A stretch of 64,000 nucleotides of DNA, from the NCBI GenBank assembly GCA_045634005.1, contig JAZQZL010000069.1, positions 8,795-72,794 of the forward strand. Reading direction: 5' to 3'. This document shows positions 50,371 to 58,735 of the stretch, one piece after another. The notes under the pieces were generated by a model. That model saw nothing but the letters and a program-made list of their open reading frames with translations, made no database searches and was not told the DNA's origin. Position numbers and translations under genes: made by a program. Within the stretch, counting starts at the first letter, position 1, and each line of letters starts with the position of its first letter. The stretch comes from Flemingiibacterium sp045634005 (GTDB taxonomy: Bacteria > Bacillota > Clostridia > Oscillospirales > CAG-272).

Positions 50371-50895
50371 TCATTTCTTAAAAAAATTTCCGAGTCCGAG
50401 CGTTTTTCGCAGCTTCACAAGATACAGCGTAATGAGATGGGTAGTTGCTATGTCGTAAATAAGGAACGTAAAATTACACAGCGCGAATACGGGAACGGTA
50501 AACGCGAGTCCCGTGTCGGTAAGTCCCAAAACAAAGCTGCCGATAAGTATCATAAGCATCAGCATCACGTTAAACGTGCTGAATTTAAGCACCCACGCGA
50601 CGATAGGATGAAGCCGCTCGTACATCGCCTTGAATATCGGATAGACACCGCCGAACACGAGATACACAAGCGCACCGAACTTGTCAGGGAGCAGAAGCAT
50701 CGAAAGCGCGCCCGTAACAAGCCAGATAAGGTATGGATAAGCGCCGCCGACCTCTATAACCGCTATCATTATAAGTATCGACGCAAGCGCCACCGCCGAA
50801 AGATCAAGCACCGTAATTATCGAGCCAAGTAAGAGCATCACCACTCCGAGCGCAGAAAATATCGCCGCAAGCGCAAGCTTTTTTGATTTTTTCAT
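50371..50895 (-). CDS. Small membrane protein (about five helices), unknown function
   Basis: A 174-aa hydrophobic protein with helices at about 7-27, 33-50, 55-70, 76-95 and 103-160 and a basic C terminus (KLRKTLGLGNFFKK). The N-terminal LALAAIFSALGVVMLLLGS and the EVGGAYPYLIWLVTG segment recall small transport subunits (ECF S-component-like) but without a substrate motif. It lies 15 bp after the J-domain gene and overlaps or touches the lipoprotein gene. Confidence 0.7.
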   Translation of the reverse strand: MKKSKKLALAAIFSALGVVMLLLGSIITVLDLSAVALASILIMIAVIEVGGAYPYLIWLVTGALSMLLLPDKFGALVYLVFGGVYPIFKAMYERLHPIVAWVLKFSTFNVMLMLMILIGSFVLGLTDTGLAFTVPVFALCNFTFLIYDIATTHLITLYLVKLRKTLGLGNFFKK

Positions 50896-50910
50896 TCGAT
50901 CACCTTAGCT

Positions 50911-51513
50911 CTAACAGCACGGAATAAGGTCACCGCCGCAGCACTCGCAAAGGCAGTCCGCACAGATAAGTCCGGTGCATATATCACACGCGGAGGAGCC
51001 GCCGTTTTGCGTGGTGCGGTATCCGCCGCCGTAATTTCCCGAGGCTTGCTTGATGCGGTTTAGTACAGTACGGTATTCGCTGTTGGTAGGATCAAGATAG
51101 CACGCGGTTTCAAGATGCTTCTGCGCGTCGTAATACCAGCCGCGCTTTATGAGCACACAGCCTTTGAGAAAGTTCCACTCCGCGTTACGGTTCGCCTGTG
51201 CAACTGCATCGAGTATCAGCTCCGCATCAGCATAGCGGTTATCGTTGATAAGCTCACGCACCTTTGCATACTCGCCCCACGATGAGCCCGACTGTCCTGC
51301 ACCGGATGTGTGCGACGCGCCGGAGGCACGCTCCTTCTGGATCTGATCGTATGCCTCGTTGACCTCCTTCATCTTTTCCTCGACAAGGTCAGCAAGTGGG
51401 TTGCCCACGTAGTTATCGGGATGATACTTACGCGCAAGCTCACGGTATGCTTTTTTTATATCCTCGTCGCTCGCATCACGCGAAACGCCGAGCACCTTAT
51501 ACGGATCTGTCAT
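50911..51513 (-). CDS. J-domain protein with TPR-like helices and cysteine-rich tail
   Basis: A 200-aa cochaperone-like protein. The J domain is at 1-65 (DPYKVLGVSRDASDEDIKKAYRELARKYHPDN with the HPD motif). A short TPR-like helical part follows (about 80-165), then a Gly/Ser linker. The C-terminal 25 residues contain nine Cys in hydrophobic context (CDICTGLICADC), possibly a metal or Fe-S site or membrane-contact element. Its start overlaps the DUF5685 stop by 4 bp, indicating coupling. Probably recruits DnaK to a client of this operon. Confidence 0.85.
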   Translation of the reverse strand: MTDPYKVLGVSRDASDEDIKKAYRELARKYHPDNYVGNPLADLVEEKMKEVNEAYDQIQKERASGASHTSGAGQSGSSWGEYAKVRELINDNRYADAELILDAVAQANRNAEWNFLKGCVLIKRGWYYDAQKHLETACYLDPTNSEYRTVLNRIKQASGNYGGGYRTTQNGGSSACDICTGLICADCLCECCGGDLIPCC

Positions 51514-52406
51514 ATATTACTGTCTCCAATCCCATCGTTTACCGCCTTATATTTTGAAAGCACCCTATCGGTGCACAGAGGCAGTCCGAGATAAATTATG
51601 TTCTTTATTATTTCGCCGTATTCGGGCGTTTTCGAAAAATCAATAAGCTCCACCGCCGAGGAAACTCCCACAAGCTCCATCGTCAGCGCTGTACGGATAT
51701 TTTCCGCCTCTCGCAAAACGCCGTCTGTACCGTCACCGTACATCTGACGAAACGGGTTATACGAGTCTGATTTTATATCGTCCGCGAGATCGTCGAGCGC
51801 ATCTATGATATAGACGTAACGCCCGATGTGCCGTCCTATCTCGGCGGCTATACGGGCCTCGGGACTGTTCTGTTCAAATCCGAATGAAGCGGCGTACGCC
51901 ATAAGCTCGCCAAACGGCTCCGCCGCTCGGTCAAACGATGCACAGCGCTCTTTCTCGAGTACCGCAAGCGCACCAAGCTTATCCTCGATAAACGCCTCCG
52001 CGCTTTTATCGAAGCGCGCACGCTTTCGCATACGCCTTGCCTCAGGCATCAAAAATCTGACACCCAGACGCTTCAATCCCTTTCCGTCGGCAATATCGTC
52101 ACGAAGCTTGTGATACGTCAGCACCACGGACAGTCGCGCCGTATAGTCAAGCTGACTTGACTCAACAATGACAGCACGCTTTTTCGTCGGGTGAGCAGCA
52201 CACCTGTGCCTCTCGCACTTACCGCTCTCGCCCGTGAGCGCCATACGAACAAGTGCCAAAAACACAAAATCGTAGGAAAGCGAAAGCCTCGATGTGCAGG
52301 TAACGCTTTTTCCAAGCGACTCGCAAAGGCCGCAGTACACAGCACGGTAAAGCTCATACTCCTTGACGCGCAGCTCGGGTATAGTAGGCTTAATATATCC
52401 AAACAC
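51510..52406 (-). CDS. DUF5685-family protein
   Basis: A 298-aa mostly helical protein. It begins MFGYIKPTIPELRVKEYELYRAVYCGLCESLGK, typical of DUF5685, with a conserved cysteine cluster (YCGLC and KCERHRC). A later segment IDALDDLADDIKSDSYNPF has an Asp-rich helix like that of prenyl-chain enzymes. The GTG at 52406 is preferred: GGAGGTG lies 7 bases upstream, whereas the ATG at 52412 is too close to it. First gene of a four-gene run. No function known. Confidence 0.75.
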   Translation of the reverse strand: MFGYIKPTIPELRVKEYELYRAVYCGLCESLGKSVTCTSRLSLSYDFVFLALVRMALTGESGKCERHRCAAHPTKKRAVIVESSQLDYTARLSVVLTYHKLRDDIADGKGLKRLGVRFLMPEARRMRKRARFDKSAEAFIEDKLGALAVLEKERCASFDRAAEPFGELMAYAASFGFEQNSPEARIAAEIGRHIGRYVYIIDALDDLADDIKSDSYNPFRQMYGDGTDGVLREAENIRTALTMELVGVSSAVELIDFSKTPEYGEIIKNIIYLGLPLCTDRVLSKYKAVNDGIGDSNI

Positions 52407-52505
52407 GCGCATCACCTCCAAAGTAGCTTTATTTAATTTTACTCCCTAACATTATATAACGCCTTACGACAGATTGAACATTTTGTAAATCTTTTTGATT
52501 TTACA

Positions 52506-52533
52506 CAAAAAAGGGACGCTTTTGCGTCCCTTT
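52506..52533 (-). terminator. Terminator of SGNH hydrolase gene
   Basis: Perfect 10-bp stem AAAGGGACGC / GCGTCCCTTT with a TTTT loop and T-run on the minus strand. Confidence 0.88.
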
Positions 52534-52536
52534 GGG

Positions 52537-53526
52537 TTATATCTGCATAGCCTCGCGTATTGCCGCGGTTAACACAGCCGTACCGCGTGCCTGTCCCACA
52601 AGGTTCGGGTGGGATACGGCGCCCCTTTCTTCTGCGGTAATGGGAGTTATCGGTACATAGTAAAGACGCTTGTCATTTTCCGAAAGATCGCCGATAAGCT
52701 TCAAGAGCAGCTCATCGTAGCGCTGACCCATAAGACCGTACATCCAGAATATATGAGCCGCAGGATATGCCGCGCGAACACGCGCTATAAAATCGCGCGC
52801 GCCAGCCTCGAAGGCCTCCTCGCTTGCACCGCCGCCGTTATCGTTTGTACCGCCGTTTATAACGACGATGTCGGGTACCCACGACTTAAAATCGTGCGGT
52901 TGCTTGCCGTTTCGGGTTTCGTAGGCGTAAAACTCAGAAAAGAGCGTTCCGTGTTCACCGGCACAGTTGCAGACGATGCCCTGTCCCGATATCGCACACA
53001 CGCGAATATCCGCGCCAAGCGACTTCGCGGTGAGGTACGCGTACGTTTTTGTCGCGTCCTCGTCAGAGGTGCTGTACGGAGTTGTGGCGCTGTCGGCGAG
53101 CACGCCGAAGCCGCAGGTTATCGAGTCGCCGAAGAACTGCATCTTTAATTTCGGCATCTCCGGCGGCGGAAGGATCTCACACACCGCCCCCATAATTTCA
53201 AATGCCGACACCTTGACGGGCAATTCGCCGGCACTTGCGCGGCGGACCACGAGCATATGCTCACCCTCTCCAAGACCGTCGAGAACGATTTTCTCGCGAC
53301 CGTCGATAATGCCGTATTTGCCCTCTCTGCCGTCAATCTCGACCTTTAAATAAGCCGCCACGTCGAGAGCGTAGTCAGCACGAAAATGTACAATAGCACG
53401 CTCGCCTATAAAGCGCACCGCAAATCCCGCAAGGCTCCACGAAAGCTCGAGAGCGCCCGTTTCGTCATAGGCACAGCGTCCAAGCACTGCCTTTTCAAGC
53501 GATTTTATATCAGTTAACAGTTGCAT
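52537..53526 (-). CDS. SGNH/GDSL esterase with N-terminal jelly-roll (CE2-like)
   Basis: A 329-aa esterase with no signal peptide. The N-terminal ~120 residues form a beta-sandwich (LSWSLAGFAVRFIGERAIVHFRA...). The SGNH domain has nucleophile Ser in FFGDSITCGFG, Gly/Asn in INGGTNDN and the catalytic His in SHPN. The two-domain order matches CE2 acetyl esterases acting on xylan or glucomannan oligomers; cytoplasmic location suggests imported oligosaccharides. Start ATG 53526 was chosen because GGAG lies 7 bases upstream. Confidence 0.85.
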   Translation of the reverse strand: MQLLTDIKSLEKAVLGRCAYDETGALELSWSLAGFAVRFIGERAIVHFRADYALDVAAYLKVEIDGREGKYGIIDGREKIVLDGLGEGEHMLVVRRASAGELPVKVSAFEIMGAVCEILPPPEMPKLKMQFFGDSITCGFGVLADSATTPYSTSDEDATKTYAYLTAKSLGADIRVCAISGQGIVCNCAGEHGTLFSEFYAYETRNGKQPHDFKSWVPDIVVINGGTNDNGGGASEEAFEAGARDFIARVRAAYPAAHIFWMYGLMGQRYDELLLKLIGDLSENDKRLYYVPITPITAEERGAVSHPNLVGQARGTAVLTAAIREAMQI

Positions 53527-53577
53527 TTTCTTCTCCATTTGCAAATATGTGCCGCGTGATACAAGGCACATACGGTT

Positions 53578-54855
53578 TTATTTTTCCTCGCCCTGTGCCT
53601 CACTCGGCTCAAGACGCGTAATCTTCACTTCCTCAACGAGCTTGTCGTCAACCTTTATTACCTCAACGTGAAGGTCCTCAAAGTCGAACTCCATTCCAAC
53701 CTCGGGGAACTGACCGAGCTGCATCGTAACCCAGCCGCTGACCGTCTGCGGAAGCTCCTCTCCGTCGCCGACCGCCTTCTCGAAATGCTCAAGGAACTCG
53801 TCAGTATGCATATCACCCGCGAACGTCACCGTTCCGTCGGTGTGCTCAGTCACAGTCTGCTCCTCAACCTCATCGTGCTCATCCCATATCTCGCCCACAA
53901 GCTCCTCGAGCACGTCCTCAAGCGTGACGATACCCATAGTGCCGCCATAGTCGTCGAGCACGACTGCCATGTGCGTTTTCTCCTGCTGGAACTGCGACAT
54001 AAGGTTGGATATTTTAACGTGACAAGTAATAAAGAAGGGCTTTTTGAGCACGCTTTCAAGCGGCTGTCCCTTGCCTCGGCAAAGATAAAAGAAATCCTTT
54101 TCGTGGAGTATACCGATGACGTTATCGACTGTATCCTCGTACACGGGAATACGCGAAAAGCCCGAGGTGTGGAATATCTCCGTTATCTCGTCAAAGGGCG
54201 TTTCCTTATCGATAGCAACAACGTCAACTCGCGGCGTTATTATCTCCTCGGCATCAACGTCGGTGAATTCGATAGCCGAGCGTATAAGCTCGCCCTCCTT
54301 CTCGCCGATACCGCCGTCCTGCTGTGCTTCATCAACGATAGTGATGAGCTCCTCCTCGGTCATAACGTCGTCGTTATCGAGGTGGAATATCTTAGACAGA
54401 AGCTTTTTCCAAAGCCGGAAAAAGAAGTTGATGGGTGTGAACACGATCATCAAAAGGCGCATCACAGGCGCAACCGTCATCGAAAAGCCGTCGGGGGCTT
54501 CCTTGGCAACGCTTTTCGGCGATACCTCACCGAAGATAAGCACGAGCACCGTCGTCACAGCGGTGGAAAGTGCCGCACCGTTTGAGGGGAACCACTTGAC
54601 AAACATAATCGTTGCGATAGATGCGAGCGCTATATTAACTATATTGTTACCAATAAGTATAGTGGAAAGCAATGAGTCATAATCGTCCGCCAGCTTAAGT
54701 GTAAGTGCCGCGCGCTTATTGCCGTCGGACGCAAGGTTCTTCATACGCACCCGATTGAAGGTGCTAAAGGCAGTTTCGGTTGCCGAAAAGAGTCCTGACA
54801 TGGCGATAAGAATCACCATAAAAATTATTGTTCGTATACTGTCGCCGTCTAACAT
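53578..54855 (-). CDS. CNNM/CorC-HlyC family transporter (DUF21-CBS-CorC)
   Basis: A 425-aa protein. The membrane DUF21/CNNM domain (1-~190; SGLFSATETAFSTFNRVR, STILIGNNIVNIALAS, IFGEVSPKSVAKE) is followed by two CBS domains (about 205-325; ITPRVDVVAIDK, FSRIPVYEDTVDNVIGILHEKD, MAVVLDDYGGTMGIVTLEDVLEELVGEI) and a C-terminal CorC_HlyC domain. Relatives such as MpfA export Mg2+. The gene has a long leader with a short proline-rich open frame, which may be a magnesium-linked control device. It is 51 bp upstream of the SGNH gene on the same strand. Confidence 0.9.
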   Translation of the reverse strand: MLDGDSIRTIIFMVILIAMSGLFSATETAFSTFNRVRMKNLASDGNKRAALTLKLADDYDSLLSTILIGNNIVNIALASIATIMFVKWFPSNGAALSTAVTTVLVLIFGEVSPKSVAKEAPDGFSMTVAPVMRLLMIVFTPINFFFRLWKKLLSKIFHLDNDDVMTEEELITIVDEAQQDGGIGEKEGELIRSAIEFTDVDAEEIITPRVDVVAIDKETPFDEITEIFHTSGFSRIPVYEDTVDNVIGILHEKDFFYLCRGKGQPLESVLKKPFFITCHVKISNLMSQFQQEKTHMAVVLDDYGGTMGIVTLEDVLEELVGEIWDEHDEVEEQTVTEHTDGTVTFAGDMHTDEFLEHFEKAVGDGEELPQTVSGWVTMQLGQFPEVGMEFDFEDLHVEVIKVDDKLVEEVKITRLEPSEAQGEEK

Positions 54856-54907
54856 ATATTTCTCCTAAAATAAAATTATAATTATTGTTTACGTGTAGCC
54901 GTTTTTA

Positions 54908-54985
54908 TTATGGCGGAGAGATACGTACAGCTTTGACAATATTGTTTACCGTGCATCGTTGGGGTGGGTTCGGGTTATCGTTCAT
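54908..54985 (-). CDS. Possible proline-rich leader peptide upstream of CNNM transporter
   Basis: A 25-codon frame (begins MNDNPNPPQRC) lies between the transporter promoter and its start. A GGAG is 13-16 bases upstream of its ATG, a little far. Asp, Asn and Pro codons crowd the start, as in the MgtL leader (MEPDPTPLP) that senses Mg2+ and proline in enterobacteria. It could also be chance. Its stop lies 53 bp before the CNNM ATG. Confidence 0.35.
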   Translation of the reverse strand: MNDNPNPPQRCTVNNIVKAVRISPP

Positions 54986-55020
54986 TTGCGATAATCACTC
55001 CTTTTTCAGATATTACTACC

Positions 55021-55049
55021 ATTATACACGATTTCGCGCGCTTTTGCAA
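55021..55049 (-). promoter_or_regulatory. Promoter of CNNM transporter gene
   Basis: Minus strand: TTGCAA, 17-bp spacer, TATAAT, giving a leader of about 160 nt. Confidence 0.7.
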
Positions 55050-55084
55050 CGGTTTTGGCAAAATTTACGCAATATACACACTTG

Positions 55085-55114
55085 CAAAAAAGGGATGCGC
55101 CGGTGGCGCATCCC
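55085..55114 (-). terminator. Terminator of feo operon
   Basis: Perfect 10-bp stem GGGATGCGCC / GGCGCATCCC with GGT loop and TTTTTT on the minus strand, 7 bp after the small Cys-rich gene. Confidence 0.92.
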
Positions 55115-55120
55115 AAAATC

Positions 55121-55288
55121 TCACTTATTCTCGCTGTCACAGCCGCATCCGCACGAGTGCTTTTTGGCACACTCCTTGGCGTGCGGGCAACCGATACACG
55201 CGGCTCCGTTCTTCTTTTGTCTGTAAAGATAAAATCCGACACCGCCCGCGATAGCGACCAGAACTGCAATAATTACAATATCAATCAT
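55121..55288 (-). CDS. FeoB-associated Cys-rich membrane protein
   Basis: A 55-aa protein too short for most gene callers. One N-terminal membrane helix (IDIVIIAVLVAIAGGVGFYLY) is followed by a basic stretch and a Cys cluster (ACIGCPHAKECAKKHSCGCGC, seven Cys). This is the FeoB-associated family (PF12669-like), thought to assist ferrous iron uptake. Its ATG overlaps the feoB stop (ATGA), so translation is coupled. A terminator follows directly. Confidence 0.92.
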   Translation of the reverse strand: MIDIVIIAVLVAIAGGVGFYLYRQKKNGAACIGCPHAKECAKKHSCGCGCDSENK

Positions 55289-57294
55289 ATCTTATTTTTG
55301 GCTGCCTTTTCAGCCTTCAAGCGTCTGTTTGTGTTAGCGATGAGCGAGAGCACGATACCTGCCATAACAGCGATAGCAGCAAGACCTGCAATCGCCGCGC
55401 CGACGTTGAGCTCCTCCGCATCTGTAATAAGCGTACCGACCGTATAAACCGCATATGCAACGGTATAGCCTACTCCAAGCTGGAGTCCGATACCCGCCCA
55501 AAGCCACTTTGCGCTCTTCATCTCGGCGTTCATAGCACCGATCGCAGCGAAGCAAGGGGGGCTATACAGGTTAAACATCAGGAACGCGAGTGCCGCTGCC
55601 TTGGTAATCGCCATAACGCCTGCGGCCTCTGCGCCTGCGCCTTCAACAAGGGCAAGCTCATCCATATCAATGAGGTTTTCAAGGCCGACGAAGCAAACGG
55701 CAAGCGTGCCGACCACGTTTTCCTTTGCAATAAAGCCGGTAATAGTAGCCGCCGCCATCTGCCAGGAAAGCACACCGATTACAGGAATGAGCAAGTACGC
55801 GAACGGTCTTGCTACAGATGCGAGAATGGAAGCATCCGCACTTTCTGCCACGGTAAAGGACCACGTAAAGCTCTGCATTATCTGCACTGCCATATTGCAA
55901 AGCAGGATAATTGTCGCCGCCTTGACTATGTATGCCCAGCCGCGGCTGCACATCGACTTGAATGCGCCCCAAAGCGATGGGAATTTATATTCGGGAATCT
56001 CGATGATGAAATAGGACTTCTTCGCTATGTTTCCCGTAATAAAGTTTATAAGCAACGCGCCGAGGAATATGAGAACGATACCCGACAGGTACATAACTGT
56101 GCTCACCCAGCCCGCATTATTAAAGAATGCGCCTGCAAAAAGTGAGATAACCGGAATCTTCGCACCGCACGGCATAAACGGAGCGAGCATAGCAGTCGCT
56201 CTGCGCTCACGGTCGTTTTTGATAGTGCGGCTCGCCATAATACCGGGAACAGCACAGCCTACGGTAATTACAAACGGAATAACGGATCTTCCCGACAGTC
56301 CGACCTTCTTAAATATCGGATCAAGAACAACAGCAACGCGTGCCATATATCCGCAGTCCTCGAGGATCGCGATAAGGAAGTACATAACCATAACGAGCGG
56401 CAAGAAGCCTACGACTGCGACAACACCGCCTATAACGCCGTCAACGAGAATAGCCAAAACAAGATCGCTTGCGCCCGCATTTGCAAGAAGGTCGCCAACC
56501 CAGCCCTGGAACGCTTCAAGCCAAGCCACAAGAAGTTCGGCAACGGGAGTACCTACCCAAACCTGAGAGATCTGGAATACAAGAAACATCACAAGCGCGA
56601 ATATCGGAATACCGAGCCACCTATTTGTAAGCAGCGTATCGATCTTGTCGCCGAAGTTGCGCGTTCTTGTGAGCGTTTTGCGCCGTTCGACCTCTTTAAC
56701 GATACCGTTTACGAACTCAAATCGCTTGCGGTCGGCGAGCTGCACGATTTCTTTATTTGTAAGGGCGAGCTTCTGCTCTGTATAGGGAGCCTTCTGCTCC
56801 TTGCCGATCTGCGCTACAGCCGCGGCTACGAGCGTCTTCAGTCCGTCAGCAGAGTTTGCCGAGGTTTCCACAACGGGGCAGCAAAGCTTTTCGGAAAGCG
56901 CACGTGCGTCGATCCTGTTGCCCTTTTTCTTGTTGATGTCCTTCTTGTTGAGCGCAACCACTACGGGTACGCCAAGCTCAAGAAGCTGCGTCGTGAAGAA
57001 AAGACTTCTCGAAAGATTAGTTGCATCCACGATATTTATAATAACGTCGGGGTTTTCATTTTTGACGTAATCGCTTGTAACGCTCTCCTCGGACGTAAAC
57101 GGTGACATCGAATATGCACCGGGAAGGTCAACAGCTACAAGCTGATTTCCGCCAGAGTATGCCTTCTTTATCGGATGCTCTTTTTTATCGACGGTTACGC
57201 CTGCCCAGTTACCGACCTTCTCATTCTGACCGGTAATGGCGTTATACATTGTTGTTTTGCCGGAATTGGGGTTTCCGGCGAGTGCGATTCTCAT
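55285..57294 (-). CDS. feoB: Ferrous iron transporter FeoB
   Basis: GTP-dependent Fe2+ uptake permease. The 669-aa protein has the N-terminal G domain (G1 GNPNSGKTT, G2 Thr region VGNWAGVTV, G3 DLPGAYS, G4 NKKD), a helical spacer, and the membrane Gate domains with GCAVPGI and APFMPCGAKIPV. The start at 57294 follows AGGAGG; longer frames would begin in the operator region. feoA precedes it by 115 bp containing a GTTAG-N6-CTAAC box. Confidence 0.95.
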   Translation of the reverse strand: MRIALAGNPNSGKTTMYNAITGQNEKVGNWAGVTVDKKEHPIKKAYSGGNQLVAVDLPGAYSMSPFTSEESVTSDYVKNENPDVIINIVDATNLSRSLFFTTQLLELGVPVVVALNKKDINKKKGNRIDARALSEKLCCPVVETSANSADGLKTLVAAAVAQIGKEQKAPYTEQKLALTNKEIVQLADRKRFEFVNGIVKEVERRKTLTRTRNFGDKIDTLLTNRWLGIPIFALVMFLVFQISQVWVGTPVAELLVAWLEAFQGWVGDLLANAGASDLVLAILVDGVIGGVVAVVGFLPLVMVMYFLIAILEDCGYMARVAVVLDPIFKKVGLSGRSVIPFVITVGCAVPGIMASRTIKNDRERRATAMLAPFMPCGAKIPVISLFAGAFFNNAGWVSTVMYLSGIVLIFLGALLINFITGNIAKKSYFIIEIPEYKFPSLWGAFKSMCSRGWAYIVKAATIILLCNMAVQIMQSFTWSFTVAESADASILASVARPFAYLLIPVIGVLSWQMAAATITGFIAKENVVGTLAVCFVGLENLIDMDELALVEGAGAEAAGVMAITKAAALAFLMFNLYSPPCFAAIGAMNAEMKSAKWLWAGIGLQLGVGYTVAYAVYTVGTLITDAEELNVGAAIAGLAAIAVMAGIVLSLIANTNRRLKAEKAAKNKI

Positions 57295-57351
57295 TGAGCT
57301 TCCTCCTGAAATATATACGTCCCTTTCGGGAATGATCTGCCGGTTTCGTCG

Positions 57352-57367
57352 GTTAGCGTTCGCTAAC
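57352..57367. promoter_or_regulatory. GTTAG-N6-CTAAC box between feoA and feoB
   Basis: A perfect 9-bp-arm palindrome (CGGTTAGCG-TT-CGCTAACCG, 57350-57369) containing GTTAG-N6-CTAAC. Same motif as at two sites upstream of feoA. Confidence 0.7.
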
Positions 57368-57409
57368 CGATGCGCGTAAAAAACCGCTCGCGTCGGTTTT
57401 GCCGCCATT

Positions 57410-57622
57410 TTATATCTCAATAGCCTCTGCGAGGTGGCGGTCTATACTGTATCTGCCGTCCTTTATCGAAACGATACAGCCGCCCTTCAGATGCGATATG
57501 ACGGTGATAGCTTCTCCGCTATAACAGCCGAGCGAAAAAAGGAACGCGTCAAGCTCCTCGTCATCGGTTTTTATAGCCTTGATGACGTACTCTTTACCTT
57601 CCTCTGCCTGTTTTAAGTTCAT
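57410..57622 (-). CDS. feoA: FeoA-like protein
   Basis: A 70-aa SH3-like protein (DAFLFSLGCYSGEAITVISHLKGGCIVSIKDGRYSIDRHLAEAIEI) with the FeoA core LxSLGxxxGxxITV and the ending DxxxAxxI. It assists FeoB. Ribosome site GGTGAT. First gene of the feoA-feoB-Cys-rich operon, with two iron-box-like palindromes between its promoter and start. Confidence 0.93.
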   Translation of the reverse strand: MNLKQAEEGKEYVIKAIKTDDEELDAFLFSLGCYSGEAITVISHLKGGCIVSIKDGRYSIDRHLAEAIEI

Positions 57623-57654
57623 AATATCACCGCAATTCCTGTATAATCCGTAGC

Positions 57655-57670
57655 GTTAGCATATGCTAAC
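57655..57670. promoter_or_regulatory. GTTAG-N6-CTAAC box upstream of feoA (proximal)
   Basis: GTTAGCATATGCTAAC is a perfect 16-bp palindrome between the inferred transcription start and feoA. DtxR/IdeR/MntR-family operators have this TTAGN..CTAA shape. Confidence 0.7.
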
Positions 57671-57689
57671 TGCAAGGTAAAATTTATCG

Positions 57690-57705
57690 GTTAGCCTCGA
57701 CTAAC
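57690..57705. promoter_or_regulatory. GTTAG-N6-CTAAC box over the feo transcription start
   Basis: GTTAGCCTCGACTAAC, extended by GG/CC, starts directly after the -10 box and would cover the transcription start, the ideal place for iron-dependent repression. Confidence 0.75.
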
Positions 57706-57712
57706 CCTTGAT

Positions 57713-57741
57713 AGTATAACACGCCTCACCCAATTTGTCAA
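57713..57741 (-). promoter_or_regulatory. Promoter of feo operon
   Basis: Minus strand: TTGACA, 17-bp spacer, TATACT. Confidence 0.85.
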
Positions 57742-57815
57742 TAGCTTTTGCTAAATTTTTTCAATTTTTCGAAAGTAAAGCAACGTCGGGAAAACGTTGC
57801 TTTACTCAATTTATT

Positions 57816-58664
57816 TCAACGCAAACAACGCTTGTATTCCATAGGCGAGCAGCCCATAATTCTTTTGAAGTTGCGGTAAAATGTGGAGAAATCGCTGTAG
57901 CCCACAAGCGCGTAAATTGCACCGATGCTGTAATCAGCCTTTATATATTTCAGCGAGCCCTTTATCCGACAGGAGTTAAGGTATTCTTTGAAGCCCGATC
58001 CTGTCACAGATGCAAAAAGCTTGCAAAAGCTGCTTTTTGACATCGCGCTGCGCCTGCACATTTCCTCGAGCGTCAGAGCATCGGTATAATTTTCATTTAT
58101 ATATTCAAGTGCATACAGTATCATAGAGCGACTGTCGGATGCTTTTGGGCAGCTGTCCGAAACAGCGTAATAATTCCTCGCCAAAACGGTCAACAGCACG
58201 ACCGCGTACGAGCGAAGCATCTCACCGTATCCAACACGGCGCTCTGTAAACTCGGCGCACATTTTCTCCATAACCGTTTCGACAAGCAAAAGCTCCTCTT
58301 CACGCGTGGGTACGGATAGGCGCACCTCGTCTTCCTCTATAGCCTTCAAGAAGTGTAACACCGGCGATAAAGCGCCGTGCGGACGCAAGCTCTCTGCGGT
58401 AAATGAGAACGTGTAAAAAAGCGCGTCCTCAACTTTTTCTATGTTGTGCACCCTTCCCGGCGGAATAATAAACATATCACCTCGAGAAAGGCGGAGTGAG
58501 CCGTTCTCCGTCACGTGATACAGCGTTCCCTTTGAGATATAATATATTTGAAAATAATTGTGGGTATGAGGCTTACTTGCCTCGAGAGAATTTTCGATAC
58601 ACTGTACGTGTATGCCTTCCTCTGCGTTTTTATAATAAGTCAGGTCAAAATTTTTGTTTTTCAT
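57816..58664 (-). CDS. AraC-family transcriptional regulator (cupin + double HTH)
   Basis: A 282-aa regulator. The cupin half has HTHNYFQIYYISKGTLYHV and GDMFIIPPGRVHNIE. The AraC domain (about 180-280) ends IGAIYALVGYSDFSTFYRNFKRIMGCSPMEYKR. Ribosome site GGGAGGT. It is divergent from the CE7 esterase gene; tandem TTGCAAT repeats with 21-bp period in between are probably its sites. Confidence 0.88.
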   Translation of the reverse strand: MKNKNFDLTYYKNAEEGIHVQCIENSLEASKPHTHNYFQIYYISKGTLYHVTENGSLRLSRGDMFIIPPGRVHNIEKVEDALFYTFSFTAESLRPHGALSPVLHFLKAIEEDEVRLSVPTREEELLLVETVMEKMCAEFTERRVGYGEMLRSYAVVLLTVLARNYYAVSDSCPKASDSRSMILYALEYINENYTDALTLEEMCRRSAMSKSSFCKLFASVTGSGFKEYLNSCRIKGSLKYIKADYSIGAIYALVGYSDFSTFYRNFKRIMGCSPMEYKRCLR

Positions 58665-58707
58665 ACTGCACCTCCCACATGCATATTATACCTCATATTT
58701 GTGATTA

Positions 58708-58735
58708 TTGCAATATAAAATAGAATTTTTGCAAT
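58708..58735 (+). promoter_or_regulatory. Tandem TTGCAAT repeats, 21-bp period, upstream of CE7 esterase
   Basis: TTGCAAT occurs at 58708 and 58729, in similar TTnTTGCAAT context, exactly 21 bp apart. The second overlaps the position of the -35 box. Confidence 0.6.
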
